Assembly: GCA_913057195.1 (NCBI GenBank)
Contig: CAJXNL010000002.1
Span: forward strand, 62,001-126,000
Source of the DNA: an uncultured Wenzhouxiangella sp.
Lineage (GTDB): Bacteria > Pseudomonadota > Gammaproteobacteria > Xanthomonadales > Wenzhouxiangellaceae
Length of the DNA stretch: 64,000 nucleotides
Direction: 5' to 3'
The position numbers were made by a program, and so were the translations under genes. The notes under the pieces are model-generated. The model ran no database searches, was not told the origin of the DNA, and saw only the letters and a list, made by a program, of their open reading frames with translations. Shown here one piece after another: positions 7,855-17,520 of this stretch. Position 1 is the first letter of the stretch. Each line of letters opens with the position of its first letter.

Positions 7855-9711
7855 ATGGCGGCGTTTGATGGAAAAGCGTTCGCAAAAAGTTTGAGCACCG
7901 CCCCTGGGGTGTATCTCATGCGGGATGCCGAAGGGCAGGTGCTCTATGTCGGCAAGGCTAAAAACTTGCATCGTCGCGTAGCAAGCTACTTCAATGGCCA
8001 AGACAAAGGCCCGCGGATCAATTTGATGATCAAAAAAATCGCTGCGATGGAGGTGTCATTAACCCGCACAGAGACTGAAGCCTTGCTGCTTGAAAATGAG
8101 TGGATCAAGGCATTCAAACCCAGGTTTAACATCAATCTACGTGACGATAAAAGCTACCCATGGATCCGTCTGAGCACTGATCACTCTTTTCCGTTGGTGA
8201 GCTTTTATCGCGGTCAGCGAAGACAAAAGGGCGAGTTTTTTGGTCCGTATTCTTCAATCCATGCCGTTCGCCAGTCACTCAATCAGATTTATAAGCTATT
8301 TAAGCTTCGCCAATGCCGAGACTCTGTATTTGAGAACCGGACCCGTCCGTGCCTGCAGTACCAAATCAATCGCTGCTCGGCGCCTTGCGTTGGGTTCATT
8401 TCAAAAGCGGATTATCAGCGCGATGTTGACGCTGCGAGAGCGCTTCTCAAAGGCCATGACGATACGGTCATCGAATATTTAATTGACCGGATGAACGAGG
8501 CCAGCCAAAGCCAGGATTATGAACAGGCAGCGGTGTTCCGTGATCACATCCAGTCCCTGCAAACGGTCCGAAGCCATCAATATGTCATTGGCCAGCAAAC
8601 CGATGTTGATGTCATTGGGCTATTCATGCAAGCGGGCGCAGTGGCGGTGCATGTGGTGTCTTTTCGGAACGGTCGCAATGTTGGCGGTCGGACCTTTTTC
8701 CCCAGCAACGTCCGGCAAGACGATGCGGCCAGTGACGTGCTGGCGGCCTTTTTGGGTCAGTATTACCAAGACCATCGCCCACCCAGGGAGCTGATTGTGT
8801 CGACCGAGCCGACTGAGGTCGATCTTTGGGCAGATGCGCTAAGTGAAAGACGCGGCACCAAGGTCGCGATTAAGGCCCATATCCGAGGTGAGCGGCGTCA
8901 GTGGTTGGACTCTGCAGTTCGAAACGCCGAAGACGCGCTTCGCCGTCGTCTTGCTCAAAAGGATCAGTGGGGCCAAGGCTTGGATGCCTTGGTGGCGCTC
9001 TTACAGCTCGATGATCGCCCGGAGCGGATGGAGTGTTTTGATATCAGTCACTCCAGCGGGCAGGACACCATGGGCTCGTGCGTGGTCTTCGGTCCCGACG
9101 GACCCATCAAACGTGAGTACCGCCTCTATGGCATCAATGATGCACCGGCAGGTGATGATTATGCGGCCATGGCGGAGGTTTTAAAACGACGCTATCAGCG
9201 CGCACTGAAGACTGAACAAACCTTGCCGGATCTGATTGTGGTTGATGGTGGTCAAGGTCAGCTGAATCAAGCTAAAGCGGTGTTGGCAGAGTTGGGCATC
9301 ACCGAAGTTACCCTTTTGGGCATGGCCAAAGGACCAGCGCGCCAAGCAGGGCAAGAGCGACTGATTTTGGGTGAGCGCGAGGTGGTCCCGGGTCCACATC
9401 ATGCGGCGTCTCATGTCCTGCAGCGTATCCGAGACGAGGCCCACCGTTTTGCATTGAGTGGGCATCGACGGCGCCGACAAAAAACGGCCCATCGGTCGGT
9501 GCTGGATCAAGTTGAGGGGGTGGGGCCCACCAAACGAAAACGTTTGCTTGAGCATTTTGGGGGTCAAGAGGGACTCATGAAAGCCAGCATAGAAGACCTG
9601 ACGCGTGTCCCTGGAATCAGTCAAGCGCTCGCACAGCGGCTCCATGAGAGGCTGCATGCCGGTGGTCAAACTGAACCCAAGAGTGGTGGAAAAACAACGC
9701 TGGCGCCCTGA
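7855..9711 (+). CDS. uvrC: UvrC, excinuclease ABC subunit C
   Basis: UvrC makes both incisions around bulky DNA lesions after UvrAB loading. Domains in order: GIY-YIG nuclease (GVYLMRDAEGQVLYVGKAKNL, about 15-95), the Cys-containing segment TRPCLQYQINRCSAPC, a UVR motif near 205-240, the RNase H-like C-terminal nuclease (MECFDISHSSG, then IVVDGGQGQLNQA) and tandem helix-hairpin-helix (VEGVGPTKRKRLLEHFGG, VPGISQALAQ). At 618 residues it is full length. In gammaproteobacteria uvrC is usually followed by pgsA, as here. Confidence 0.97.
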   Translation: MAAFDGKAFAKSLSTAPGVYLMRDAEGQVLYVGKAKNLHRRVASYFNGQDKGPRINLMIKKIAAMEVSLTRTETEALLLENEWIKAFKPRFNINLRDDKSYPWIRLSTDHSFPLVSFYRGQRRQKGEFFGPYSSIHAVRQSLNQIYKLFKLRQCRDSVFENRTRPCLQYQINRCSAPCVGFISKADYQRDVDAARALLKGHDDTVIEYLIDRMNEASQSQDYEQAAVFRDHIQSLQTVRSHQYVIGQQTDVDVIGLFMQAGAVAVHVVSFRNGRNVGGRTFFPSNVRQDDAASDVLAAFLGQYYQDHRPPRELIVSTEPTEVDLWADALSERRGTKVAIKAHIRGERRQWLDSAVRNAEDALRRRLAQKDQWGQGLDALVALLQLDDRPERMECFDISHSSGQDTMGSCVVFGPDGPIKREYRLYGINDAPAGDDYAAMAEVLKRRYQRALKTEQTLPDLIVVDGGQGQLNQAKAVLAELGITEVTLLGMAKGPARQAGQERLILGEREVVPGPHHAASHVLQRIRDEAHRFALSGHRRRRQKTAHRSVLDQVEGVGPTKRKRLLEHFGGQEGLMKASIEDLTRVPGISQALAQRLHERLHAGGQTEPKSGGKTTLAP

Positions 9712-9735
9712 TCGACGATCGGCCCGGTCTATAAT
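9708..9735 (+). promoter_or_regulatory. Probable promoter for pgsA
   Basis: A perfect TATAAT sits at 9730-9735 just after the uvrC stop, with a partial -35 (CTGATC, 9708-9713) 16 bases upstream. pgsA starts about 40 bases downstream. Confidence 0.5.
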
Positions 9736-9775
9736 GGGTTTTTGAGCGTCGAATGTTTGGGGAAGCTTGAAGGAT

Positions 9776-10351
9776 ATGCACATCACGATACCCACGATTT
9801 TGACGTTGGCTCGAATTGGTCTGATCCCAGTGTTGGTGTTGGCTTTCTATTTGCCGGTGGCGGGGGCCAATCAAGTGGCGGTGGGGGTGTTTATTCTGGC
9901 CGCGGTCACGGACTGGGCGGATGGCTGGATTGCCAGGCGTTTCGAGATGTCATCTCGCCTGGGCGCCTTTTTGGATCCGGTGGCGGATAAGTTGATGGTT
10001 GCGGTTGCTCTCGTGCTCATCGTTCAAGCGAGTCCAACCATCTTCTTGGCGCTGTCTGCTGCCATCATTATTGGACGAGAGATCACGGTGTCTGCACTCC
10101 GTGAGTGGATGGCTTCCATTGGCGAGAGCGCCCGCGTTCAGGTACTTTGGATTGGCAAGGTCAAAACCGTTCTCCAAATGGCAGCGATTGGATTTTGCTT
10201 ATACCGTGAGCCGCTGTTCTCACTGCCCATTCTCTTTATTGGAGAGGGCCTTTTGATGGTGGCTGCGGTTTTGACGTTGGTGTCGATGAGCATGTATCTC
10301 AAAGCAGCGTGGCCAGCGCTGCAGTCAAGTCAATCATCAAAAACTGGATAA
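9776..10351 (+). CDS. pgsA: PgsA, CDP-diacylglycerol-glycerol-3-phosphate 3-phosphatidyltransferase
   Basis: This inner-membrane enzyme makes phosphatidylglycerophosphate, the first step to PG and cardiolipin. The N-terminus ITIPTILTLARIGLIPVLVL and the CDP-alcohol transferase signature running from TDWADG to FLDPVADKLM (DGxxAR...GxxxD...D) are clear, as is IIGREITVSALREWMA. I take the ATG at 9776 because it aligns with the usual N-terminus; TTG at 9767 is possible. 191 residues, as in E. coli. It is the only CDP-alcohol phosphatidyltransferase I see in the window, so any head-group transferase for the lipid locus must be elsewhere. Confidence 0.95.
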   Translation: MHITIPTILTLARIGLIPVLVLAFYLPVAGANQVAVGVFILAAVTDWADGWIARRFEMSSRLGAFLDPVADKLMVAVALVLIVQASPTIFLALSAAIIIGREITVSALREWMASIGESARVQVLWIGKVKTVLQMAAIGFCLYREPLFSLPILFIGEGLLMVAAVLTLVSMSMYLKAAWPALQSSQSSKTG

Positions 10352-10357
10352 ATTGTT

Positions 10358-11203
10358 ATGCGTGATCCCTCGAATAAAGTTGGCACAATGGCAGATCGTG
10401 CCGATCGGCACAAGCTCTATGAGGCCAGTGTTCAAGACACCGAGTCCGAACTTGAATTTGTCGCTGAAACGTTCCAGTCCTTGGTCGGTCGGCCATTGCG
10501 GCACTTACGAGAGGACTTTTGCGGCACGGCCAATACGGCGTGTGACTGGGTCCGACTGCACCCTGACAATCGGGCGATTGGCGTGGACTTGGACGAAGAA
10601 GTGCTCGACTGGGGCAGGCGTCATCACTTTGCTCGGCTGGATCCTGACGCTCAGTCTAGGATGACGATGGTGCATGCGGATGTGATGGGTGTCTCTGAGC
10701 CCAAAGTCGACGCCATCATCGCAATGAATTTCAGCTACTACTTGTTTAAAAGCCGCCAGAGTCTGCGCGCCTATTTCAAACACTGTTTGGATAATTTGTT
10801 GGACGATGGGGTGTTGATCATGGATTCGTTCGGCGGTTTTGAAGCCCATCGGGAGCTCGAAGAGAGCACCGAATATGACGACTTTACCTATGTTTGGGAT
10901 CAACATTACTTCGATCCCATCACCCACGACACCATCTGCCAGATTCATTTTGAATTTCCTGATGGGTCAAAGCTGCCTCGAGCCTTTGAATATCACTGGC
11001 GGCTTTGGACATTGCCCGAGATTCAGGAGCTTCTTGGCGAGGCCGGTTTCAACGATGTTGGCGTTTATTGGGAGGGCACAGACAGTGATACAGGTGAGGG
11101 GGACGGTGTTTACACCCGGCAAGCCCACGGTGAGGCCGACGCCGGCTGGATCGCCTATATCGTGGCTCGCCACGTCAAATCCAACAAGGAAGGTGAACAA
11201 TGA
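10358..11203 (+). CDS. Class I SAM-dependent methyltransferase
   Basis: A 281-residue soluble protein with a class I methyltransferase fold: REDFCGTANTACDWV (motif I, variant of the glycine-rich loop), AIGVDLDEEVLDWG (motif II with the acidic residue that binds the ribose), and DAIIAMNFSYYLF (motif IV). The C-terminal half, with YDDFTYVWDQHYFDP and LPRAFEYHWRLWTLPE, is family-specific and I cannot name a substrate. It starts 6 bases after pgsA and overlaps fumC by 4 bases. Confidence 0.75.
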   Translation: MRDPSNKVGTMADRADRHKLYEASVQDTESELEFVAETFQSLVGRPLRHLREDFCGTANTACDWVRLHPDNRAIGVDLDEEVLDWGRRHHFARLDPDAQSRMTMVHADVMGVSEPKVDAIIAMNFSYYLFKSRQSLRAYFKHCLDNLLDDGVLIMDSFGGFEAHRELEESTEYDDFTYVWDQHYFDPITHDTICQIHFEFPDGSKLPRAFEYHWRLWTLPEIQELLGEAGFNDVGVYWEGTDSDTGEGDGVYTRQAHGEADAGWIAYIVARHVKSNKEGEQ

Positions 11204-12582
11204 GCGGGTTCAGAATTGAGCGTGACAGCATGGGCGAGCTGGAGGTGCCCGAGGAGGCGCTGTGGGGCGCGCAGACCCAACGTGCCGTGAATAATTTTCC
11301 CATCAGTGGCCAGGGCATGCCGCCAGCGTTTGTGCACGCCCTTGGGCGGGTGAAGAAAGCCTGTGCCAGAGCCAATGTCTCACTGGGGCTCATGTCTGAG
11401 GACTTGGGTGCGGCCATTGAGGCCGCCTGTGATGAGATCATTCACGGCGTGATGGACGACCACTTTCCCGTCGACATTTATCAGACGGGCTCTGGCACCA
11501 GCTCGAATATGAATGCCAATGAGGTGATCGCTCGGTGGGTGTCGATGCACCATCCAGAGGTCACGGTCCACCCCAATGATCACGTCAACATGAGTCAAAG
11601 CTCAAACGACGTGATTCCGACCACCATTCAGGTCAGTGCGAGCCTGATGACCGCGGAGTCGCTGCTGCCGTCACTCAAGCACCTTCACCAGGTTCTGAAA
11701 GGGCGAGCGGATGAGCTTCGGGAGGTGGCCAAGACTGGCCGGACCCACTTAATGGATGCGATGCCGATCACCTTAGGGCAAGAGCTTGATACATGGGCCT
11801 GTCAGATTGAGCGATCGATTGAGCGTCTCCACAGCGTGCTCGATCGATTGAGGCAGCTGCCGCAAGGAGGCACCGCTGTTGGCACGGGCATTAACGCACC
11901 GGCTGATTTCGGCAACGAAGTCGCCAGCGCACTGGCTGAGCAAACGGGTTTCGAGTTTGTGGCGGCAGACAATCCCTTTGAGGGGATTTCCAGCGTGGAT
12001 GGTGTGGTGGAGCTGTCGGGTCAGTTAAAGACTTTAGCGGTGTCACTGATGAAAATAGCCAACGACCTTCGGTGGATGAACTCAGGGCCGCTGGCTGGCT
12101 TGGGCGAAATCGAATTGGTGCCGCTGCAGCCGGGCAGTTCAATTATGCCGGGCAAGGTCAACCCTGTGATTCCAGAGGCCGTGTGCATGGTGGCGGCACG
12201 TGTCATGGGCAACGACACGACGATCACCGTGGCAGGCCAATCAGGCAATTTCCAGCTGAATGTCATGCTGCCGATTGTGGGCGCCACGGCGCTCGACAGC
12301 CTCAACGTGCTGAGCAATGCGTGCCGGTTATTGGCGGATAAAGCGATCGCTGGCTTTGAGGTGAAAACGCAAACCCTAGAGTCGGCTTTGGCCAAAAATC
12401 CCATTCTCGTCACCGCGCTCAATCGCGTCATTGGCTATGAAAAAGGGGCAGCCTGTGCCAAGAAAGCCTATCAGGAAGGTCGACCGATCGTTGATGTTGC
12501 CGAGGAAATGACGGATTTGTCGCGAGAAGAGTTACAGGCTTTGCTCGAACCGTTGAGTCTCACCAAAGGGGGCATCGCGTAA
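11200..12582 (+). CDS. fumC: FumC, class II fumarate hydratase
   Basis: FumC interconverts fumarate and malate in the TCA cycle without an iron-sulfur cluster. The lyase signature GSSIMPGKVNP lies near residues 313-323; other family blocks are TGSGTSSNMNANEV, NMSQSSNDVIPT and TGRTHLMDAMPITLGQE. Length of 460 residues is standard. The start overlaps the methyltransferase gene by 4 bases. The heat-shock gene downstream has its own promoter. Confidence 0.96.
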   Translation: MSGFRIERDSMGELEVPEEALWGAQTQRAVNNFPISGQGMPPAFVHALGRVKKACARANVSLGLMSEDLGAAIEAACDEIIHGVMDDHFPVDIYQTGSGTSSNMNANEVIARWVSMHHPEVTVHPNDHVNMSQSSNDVIPTTIQVSASLMTAESLLPSLKHLHQVLKGRADELREVAKTGRTHLMDAMPITLGQELDTWACQIERSIERLHSVLDRLRQLPQGGTAVGTGINAPADFGNEVASALAEQTGFEFVAADNPFEGISSVDGVVELSGQLKTLAVSLMKIANDLRWMNSGPLAGLGEIELVPLQPGSSIMPGKVNPVIPEAVCMVAARVMGNDTTITVAGQSGNFQLNVMLPIVGATALDSLNVLSNACRLLADKAIAGFEVKTQTLESALAKNPILVTALNRVIGYEKGAACAKKAYQEGRPIVDVAEEMTDLSREELQALLEPLSLTKGGIA

Positions 12583-12588
12583 AGAGGC

Positions 12589-12617
12589 CTTGAAATCCAC
12601 TTGTGATGGACCCATTT
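12589..12617 (+). promoter_or_regulatory. Sigma-32 (RpoH) heat-shock promoter for the small heat-shock gene
   Basis: CTTGAAA at 12589-12595 and CCCATTT at 12611-12617 are separated by 15 bases. This matches the RpoH consensus (CTTGAAA, 13-16 bases, CCCCATNT) almost perfectly. It lies directly after fumC and ahead of the Hsp20 gene, where a heat-shock promoter is expected. Transcription would begin near 12624. Confidence 0.8.
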
Positions 12618-12623
12618 GTTGTC

Positions 12624-12648
12624 ATGAGGGCGCCTGCTGGGCCCTCAT
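12624..12648 (+). promoter_or_regulatory. Hairpin at the 5' end of the Hsp20 mRNA
   Basis: ATGAGGGC (12624-12631) and GCCCTCAT (12641-12648) form a perfect 8-bp stem with a 9-base loop. It begins where the sigma-32 transcript should start and is about 40 bases before the ATG. There is no T-tract, so a terminator is unlikely; a 5'-end stabiliser or part of an RNA thermometer is possible, since ibpA mRNAs of proteobacteria often carry ROSE-type thermometers. Confidence 0.5.
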
Positions 12649-12685
12649 TCGTTCAACACTTATTGCTTCTAAGGAGAATAAGATC

Positions 12686-13153
12686 ATGACAACATTTGAT
12701 TTGACACCCTTGTATCGGTCCGCCATTGGTTTTGATCGCTTGGCCGATTTGCTGACAAGCGCGGCGCGCAGCGATGCCAATACGGGCTACCCACCCTACA
12801 ATATTGAAGCGCTCGGTGAGGACCAGTACCGCATTACCATGGCGGTGGCCGGCTTTACCGAGGACGACCTCAATATCGAGACAGAGCGCAATACGCTGAC
12901 TGTTTCTGGTCGACATGCCGAAAAAGACGACGATGAGGCGGCGCCACAGTATCTGTACCGCGGCATTGCCACGCGTGCTTTTGAGCGTCGCTTCCAGTTG
13001 GCTGATCACGTTGAGGTGCGCCATGCACATCTCGAAAATGGCTTGCTGCACATTGAGCTCAAACGCGAATTGCCCGAGCAGATGAAGCCGCGGACAATTA
13101 GCATTAATCGAAATCGGTTGATTGACGAGGCCAGCGACAGCGAAGCTGCGTGA
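12686..13153 (+). CDS. ibpA: Small heat-shock protein, IbpA/Hsp20 family
   Basis: A 155-residue ATP-independent holdase that binds unfolding proteins in the cytoplasm. The N-terminus TTFDLTPLYRSAIGFDRL and PYNIEALGEDQYRITMAVAGF match the IbpA group; the alpha-crystallin domain runs to about residue 135 and GLLHIELKRELPE is its conserved end. The ATG at 12686 follows AAGGAG at 5 bases. Regulation is visible: a sigma-32 promoter and a 5' hairpin upstream, and a strong terminator just after. Confidence 0.93.
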   Translation: MTTFDLTPLYRSAIGFDRLADLLTSAARSDANTGYPPYNIEALGEDQYRITMAVAGFTEDDLNIETERNTLTVSGRHAEKDDDEAAPQYLYRGIATRAFERRFQLADHVEVRHAHLENGLLHIELKRELPEQMKPRTISINRNRLIDEASDSEAA

Positions 13154-13178
13154 TTCAACGCTAAATTGTAAGGCGATG

Positions 13179-13202
13179 TTGGGGTGCCCAAGGGCACCCC
13201 AA
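13179..13202 (+). terminator. Intrinsic-terminator-like hairpin after ibpA
   Basis: TTGGGGTGCCC and GGGCACCCCAA form a perfect 11-bp inverted repeat around AA. The following bases (CTTGTG) are only slightly T-rich. It separates ibpA from plsC and would stop heat-shock transcription. Confidence 0.65.
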
Positions 13203-13220
13203 CTTGTGTAGGATAGGGCC

Positions 13221-13961
13221 ATGGACAGCGCCGTGAGTGACGCCGCTCGATCGCGGCCTTTGTATTTCCTGTATCAGTGGGGCATTTATGTTCCGGTGTG
13301 CGTGCTGGCCACCGTGGTGGGCGCATGCATTGCCGTTCCGCTGGGCCTTTTGGTTTCACCAAAGTGGGCCAATCTGTATGTCGCAGTCTGGTGGGCTAAG
13401 CTGCTGACGCGACTGTCGGGGGTGCGTGTTGCCATCAAAGGCCGGCATCACATCGATCCTGATCAGTCGTATGTTTTGGTGGCCAATCACCAGAGCGCCT
13501 TCGATATCCCTGTGATTTACGGCTACAGCGGGATGGACTTACGGTGGGTGATGAAGGCCGAAATTAAATGGATTCCGTTTGTCGCGGCCGGATGTCGGGC
13601 CATTGGACATGTCTTTGTGGAACGCGGCAATACACAACAAGCGACAGCGGCGATCAATGAGGCGGTTTCAAAATTAACGCCAGGTACGAGCGTATTGTTT
13701 TTTCCTGAGGGCACGCGCAGCCTAGATGGTCAGTTGCTGCCGTTTAAGAAAGGCGCCTTTCGGTTGGCACAAGACCAAGGGCTGGCGGTGTTGCCCGTGA
13801 CGGTCAAGCATACGCGTGAGGTGTTGCCGCCCAAGCGATGGGCCATCACGCCCCAGACGGTCGAGCTGGAGTTTCATCGCCCCATTGAGCCGAACGCAGT
13901 CGATGAGGGCATTGAGACATTGATGATCGAGGCCAGGTCGGCCATCGCAGACGCCTTGTGA
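13221..13961 (+). CDS. plsC: PlsC-type 1-acyl-sn-glycerol-3-phosphate acyltransferase
   Basis: A 246-residue membrane-bound acyltransferase with an N-terminal hydrophobic hairpin. The HX4D motif NHQSAFD lies near residue 90 and the phosphate-binding FFPEGTRS near 160; both define the LPLAT/PlsC family that makes phosphatidic acid. The LPLAT fold is shared by several lysophospholipid acyltransferases, so the exact acceptor is inferred. Upstream lies the ibpA terminator; the rhomboid gene follows 9 bases later. Confidence 0.85.
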   Translation: MDSAVSDAARSRPLYFLYQWGIYVPVCVLATVVGACIAVPLGLLVSPKWANLYVAVWWAKLLTRLSGVRVAIKGRHHIDPDQSYVLVANHQSAFDIPVIYGYSGMDLRWVMKAEIKWIPFVAAGCRAIGHVFVERGNTQQATAAINEAVSKLTPGTSVLFFPEGTRSLDGQLLPFKKGAFRLAQDQGLAVLPVTVKHTREVLPPKRWAITPQTVELEFHRPIEPNAVDEGIETLMIEARSAIADAL

Positions 13962-13970
13962 TCACGCGGC

Positions 13971-14633
13971 ATGCTTGACGTTCCCGACCCAGACTTCACC
14001 AGCTCGCCCCGCGCCCAAGCCAATTTTAAATTGGCCGCCGTGGTGAGCGGGTTCGTGACGATGGGGCTGTGGTTGGTCTATGGCATCAACCTTGTCGTGC
14101 CTTTCGACTTGATTGGGTTGGGGCTCTCTCCCCGTCAGGGCAGCGGCTTGCTTGGCGTGCTTTTGACCCCACTGCTGCATGCCTCATTGGAACATCTTCT
14201 GTCCAACACGCTGCCGTTGTTGTTGGGGTTGACGCTGATGCTTTATTTATATCCCAATGCCAGTGTTCGGGCCTTGCCCTGGATTTATTTAGGCAGCGGC
14301 GGTTTGGCTTGGCTGTTCGCGCGTGATGCGCTGCATATCGGTGCCAGTGGCGTGGTCTATGGCGTGTTGAGCTTTTTGTTTTTGTCCGGCGTTTTGCGCC
14401 GGGACATGAGGTCAATGGGCGTGTCTTTAATGGTCGCGTTTGTTTATGGCTCGATTATTTGGGGGCTGGTGCCCATTAATAATCAAATGAGCTGGGAGTT
14501 GCATGTCTCAGGCTCACTGATTGGGGTCGTGACGGCATGGTGGTTGAAACACTTCGACCGACCGCCGATGAAAATTTATGATTGGGAGCATGGTGAGGAC
14601 GACCCGGAGGTGGACACCGATCGATGGTCATAG
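13971..14633 (+). CDS. Rhomboid-family intramembrane serine protease
   Basis: A 220-residue polytopic membrane protein. LLHASLEHLLSNTLPL contains the H-x4-H-x3-N block of rhomboids, HIGASGVVYG carries the catalytic serine (Ser126) in GxSG, and WELHVSGSLIG carries the catalytic histidine (His178). The Ser-His dyad is therefore intact. The C-terminal 25 residues are acidic and cytoplasmic. Substrate is unknown. It ends inside the convergent aat gene by 6 bases. Confidence 0.85.
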   Translation: MLDVPDPDFTSSPRAQANFKLAAVVSGFVTMGLWLVYGINLVVPFDLIGLGLSPRQGSGLLGVLLTPLLHASLEHLLSNTLPLLLGLTLMLYLYPNASVRALPWIYLGSGGLAWLFARDALHIGASGVVYGVLSFLFLSGVLRRDMRSMGVSLMVAFVYGSIIWGLVPINNQMSWELHVSGSLIGVVTAWWLKHFDRPPMKIYDWEHGEDDPEVDTDRWS

Positions 14634-15392
14634 CGGAGCTTGTTCCCATGGCATCTCACCGACAACATGTTCGATATCCGACCAGTCCCCCGCGCGTTGT
14701 CGAGGATGGCCGCCTGAATTTTCCAAGCCGCGTTTGAGTCGATTGAGAAACGCCTTGCGGGACATATCGACTGCTCCAAGCCTGACCAAATGCGGGTTGT
14801 GCACTTGGGCATCCACGAGCTCAAAAGACGCGTCCCTCAGCGTCTGAAACAGGCCTGCTAAGGCGACTTTAGATGCATTGGTTTTGTGGTGGAATTTGGA
14901 CTCGGCACAAAATATGCGCCCCGCGACGAGGCCGTAAACGCCCCCGATGAGCTGGCGCTGGTCCCAAACCTCAATGCTATGCGCCCATCCCATTTGATGA
15001 AGATGTTCAAAGGCTTTGATCATCGCTGGCGTGATCCAAGTGCCCGTTTGCCCCTCTCGAGGACCGGCGCAGGCCCGAATGACCTCATCGAAGGCACGAT
15101 CGCAAGTCAAGCGCCAACTCGAGTGGCGCAGGTGGCGAACCAGGCGACGCGGCAGTTGATGATGGGCCAGATCAAACACCATGCGTGGATCAGGTGACCA
15201 CCACAGCACCGGTCCGCCCTCTTCGTACCACGGGAAAATGCCTTGCCGGTATGCCGTCAGCATGAGTTGGGGCTCGCATGTGCCACCCCAGGCCACGAGA
15301 CCCTCGGGATGGGAACACAGGCTTGGATCCGGGAACGTCAGGTCTCCAGAATCGCGGGTTTCAGTCATTTGGAACACTTCAGTCTCGGGCAT
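14628..15392 (-). CDS. aat: Aat, leucyl/phenylalanyl-tRNA-protein transferase
   Basis: Aat adds Leu or Phe to N-terminal Lys/Arg so that ClpAPS degrades the protein (N-degron pathway). Family blocks are clear: FPDPSLCSHPEGLVAWGG, AYRQGIFPWYEEGGPVLWWSPDPRMVF, the SIEVWD-to-LIGGVYGLVAGRIFCAESKF stretch and LVDAQVHNPHLVRLGA. 254 residues. The start overlaps the end of the FemAB-like gene; a methionine nine residues in is an alternative start. The arginyl-transferase gene ate/bpt that often follows aat is not here. Confidence 0.95.
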   Translation of the reverse strand: MPETEVFQMTETRDSGDLTFPDPSLCSHPEGLVAWGGTCEPQLMLTAYRQGIFPWYEEGGPVLWWSPDPRMVFDLAHHQLPRRLVRHLRHSSWRLTCDRAFDEVIRACAGPREGQTGTWITPAMIKAFEHLHQMGWAHSIEVWDQRQLIGGVYGLVAGRIFCAESKFHHKTNASKVALAGLFQTLRDASFELVDAQVHNPHLVRLGAVDMSRKAFLNRLKRGLENSGGHPRQRAGDWSDIEHVVGEMPWEQAPL

Positions 15393-16440
15393 GGTCCGCT
15401 GCAGCCTTGTAGGGGTTCAGCGCCTCCAGGTCTTGGCGGTAGTCCATTAAAGCGCGCGTTTCTCGCTGGAGGTAGTCGCCAATGCCTCGATGCAGCTGGG
15501 GCATGGAGAACCAGTGATAGGAGTGGGTTTGCTGTGGCATAAACCCGCGTTTGATTTTGTGCTCCCCCTGCGCGCCCGGCTCGAACCTTTCAAGGCCGTG
15601 ACGAATGCAAAACTCAATCCCTTGGTAGTAGCACACTTCAAAATGCACATCGCGAACCTCGACCAGGCTGCCCCAGTATCGGCCATACAGGCAAGTGTCG
15701 TCTTTAAAAAATATGGCACAAGCCAACGGCTCGCTCTCCTTTGAGGCGATGCACAGCAAAAATTGCTCTCCAAAGGCCTGCGCCACCTGCGTAAAAAACC
15801 CAAGATTCAGGGCAGGGTGGTTGCCATAGCGGTGATGAGTCATCTCGTAACAGCGATGTGCAAGGGACAATGTTTGGTCATCGGCGTCCACCCCAGAGAT
15901 CCATTTGAATGTCCAGCCTTGCTCAGCCGCCTTTTTGCGTTCGCTTCGGATATTTTTTCGGGGTTTTCGTTTGAGTTGATCCAAAAAATCATCAAACGTC
16001 TCATAGGCTTGGTTTTGCCAGTGAAACTGCCAATCGATGCGGTGAAGCCATTTGCTTTGATTGAGTATCTCGACGTCGAGTGGAGCACAGAAGTTGATGC
16101 CCGCGTTCGTGAGTCGGTGTGACTGGCAATACGACTCAATGCTGTCGAGTGTTTTCAACATTGCCTCAGGACGGCGATCAGAAAGGCTCAGGCGCTCACC
16201 GGTCACTGGCGAAAAGGGCGCCGCGATCAAAAGTTTGGGATACCACGGGATCCCCGCTTGATGCGCTGCACGGGCCCACATCCAATCAAACACAAATTCA
16301 CCGTGCGAATGGTCTTTGAGATACGCCGGTGCGTCAATGTCTGGCACCGGGCGCCAACCAGTGGTGGGCCCCACGCATCCGTGGTCAATCAGTGCCTGGA
16401 TGAATCGAGGGTCAACAAAAGGGGACAAAGAGGGCGTCAC
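15379..16440 (-). CDS. FemAB/GNAT-like protein (COG3146, DUF482 family)
   Basis: A 353-residue soluble protein. The blocks AYLKDHSHGEFVFDWMWA, GIPWYPKLLIAAPFSPVTG and KRKPRKNIRSERKKA match the DUF482/FemAB-like acyltransferase family, often labelled GNAT or peptidoglycan-bridge-like. No substrate has been firmly assigned that I know of. Start is GTG with GGGAG four bases upstream; the N-terminus is a little shorter than typical. It lies in an operon with aat (14-base overlap); trxB is upstream on the same strand, and related genes sit near aat in other gammaproteobacteria. Confidence 0.75.
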   Translation of the reverse strand: MTPSLSPFVDPRFIQALIDHGCVGPTTGWRPVPDIDAPAYLKDHSHGEFVFDWMWARAAHQAGIPWYPKLLIAAPFSPVTGERLSLSDRRPEAMLKTLDSIESYCQSHRLTNAGINFCAPLDVEILNQSKWLHRIDWQFHWQNQAYETFDDFLDQLKRKPRKNIRSERKKAAEQGWTFKWISGVDADDQTLSLAHRCYEMTHHRYGNHPALNLGFFTQVAQAFGEQFLLCIASKESEPLACAIFFKDDTCLYGRYWGSLVEVRDVHFEVCYYQGIEFCIRHGLERFEPGAQGEHKIKRGFMPQQTHSYHWFSMPQLHRGIGDYLQRETRALMDYRQDLEALNPYKAAADHARD

Positions 16441-16506
16441 TTCACTCCCGTTGCTGGGCTCGAGCTTTGACCGAAAGGATGCTCATCCTGCAACGATTGA
16501 ACGGCT

Positions 16507-17505
<999 letters not shown>

Positions 17506-17520
17506 TTAAGGAGTTCATCC

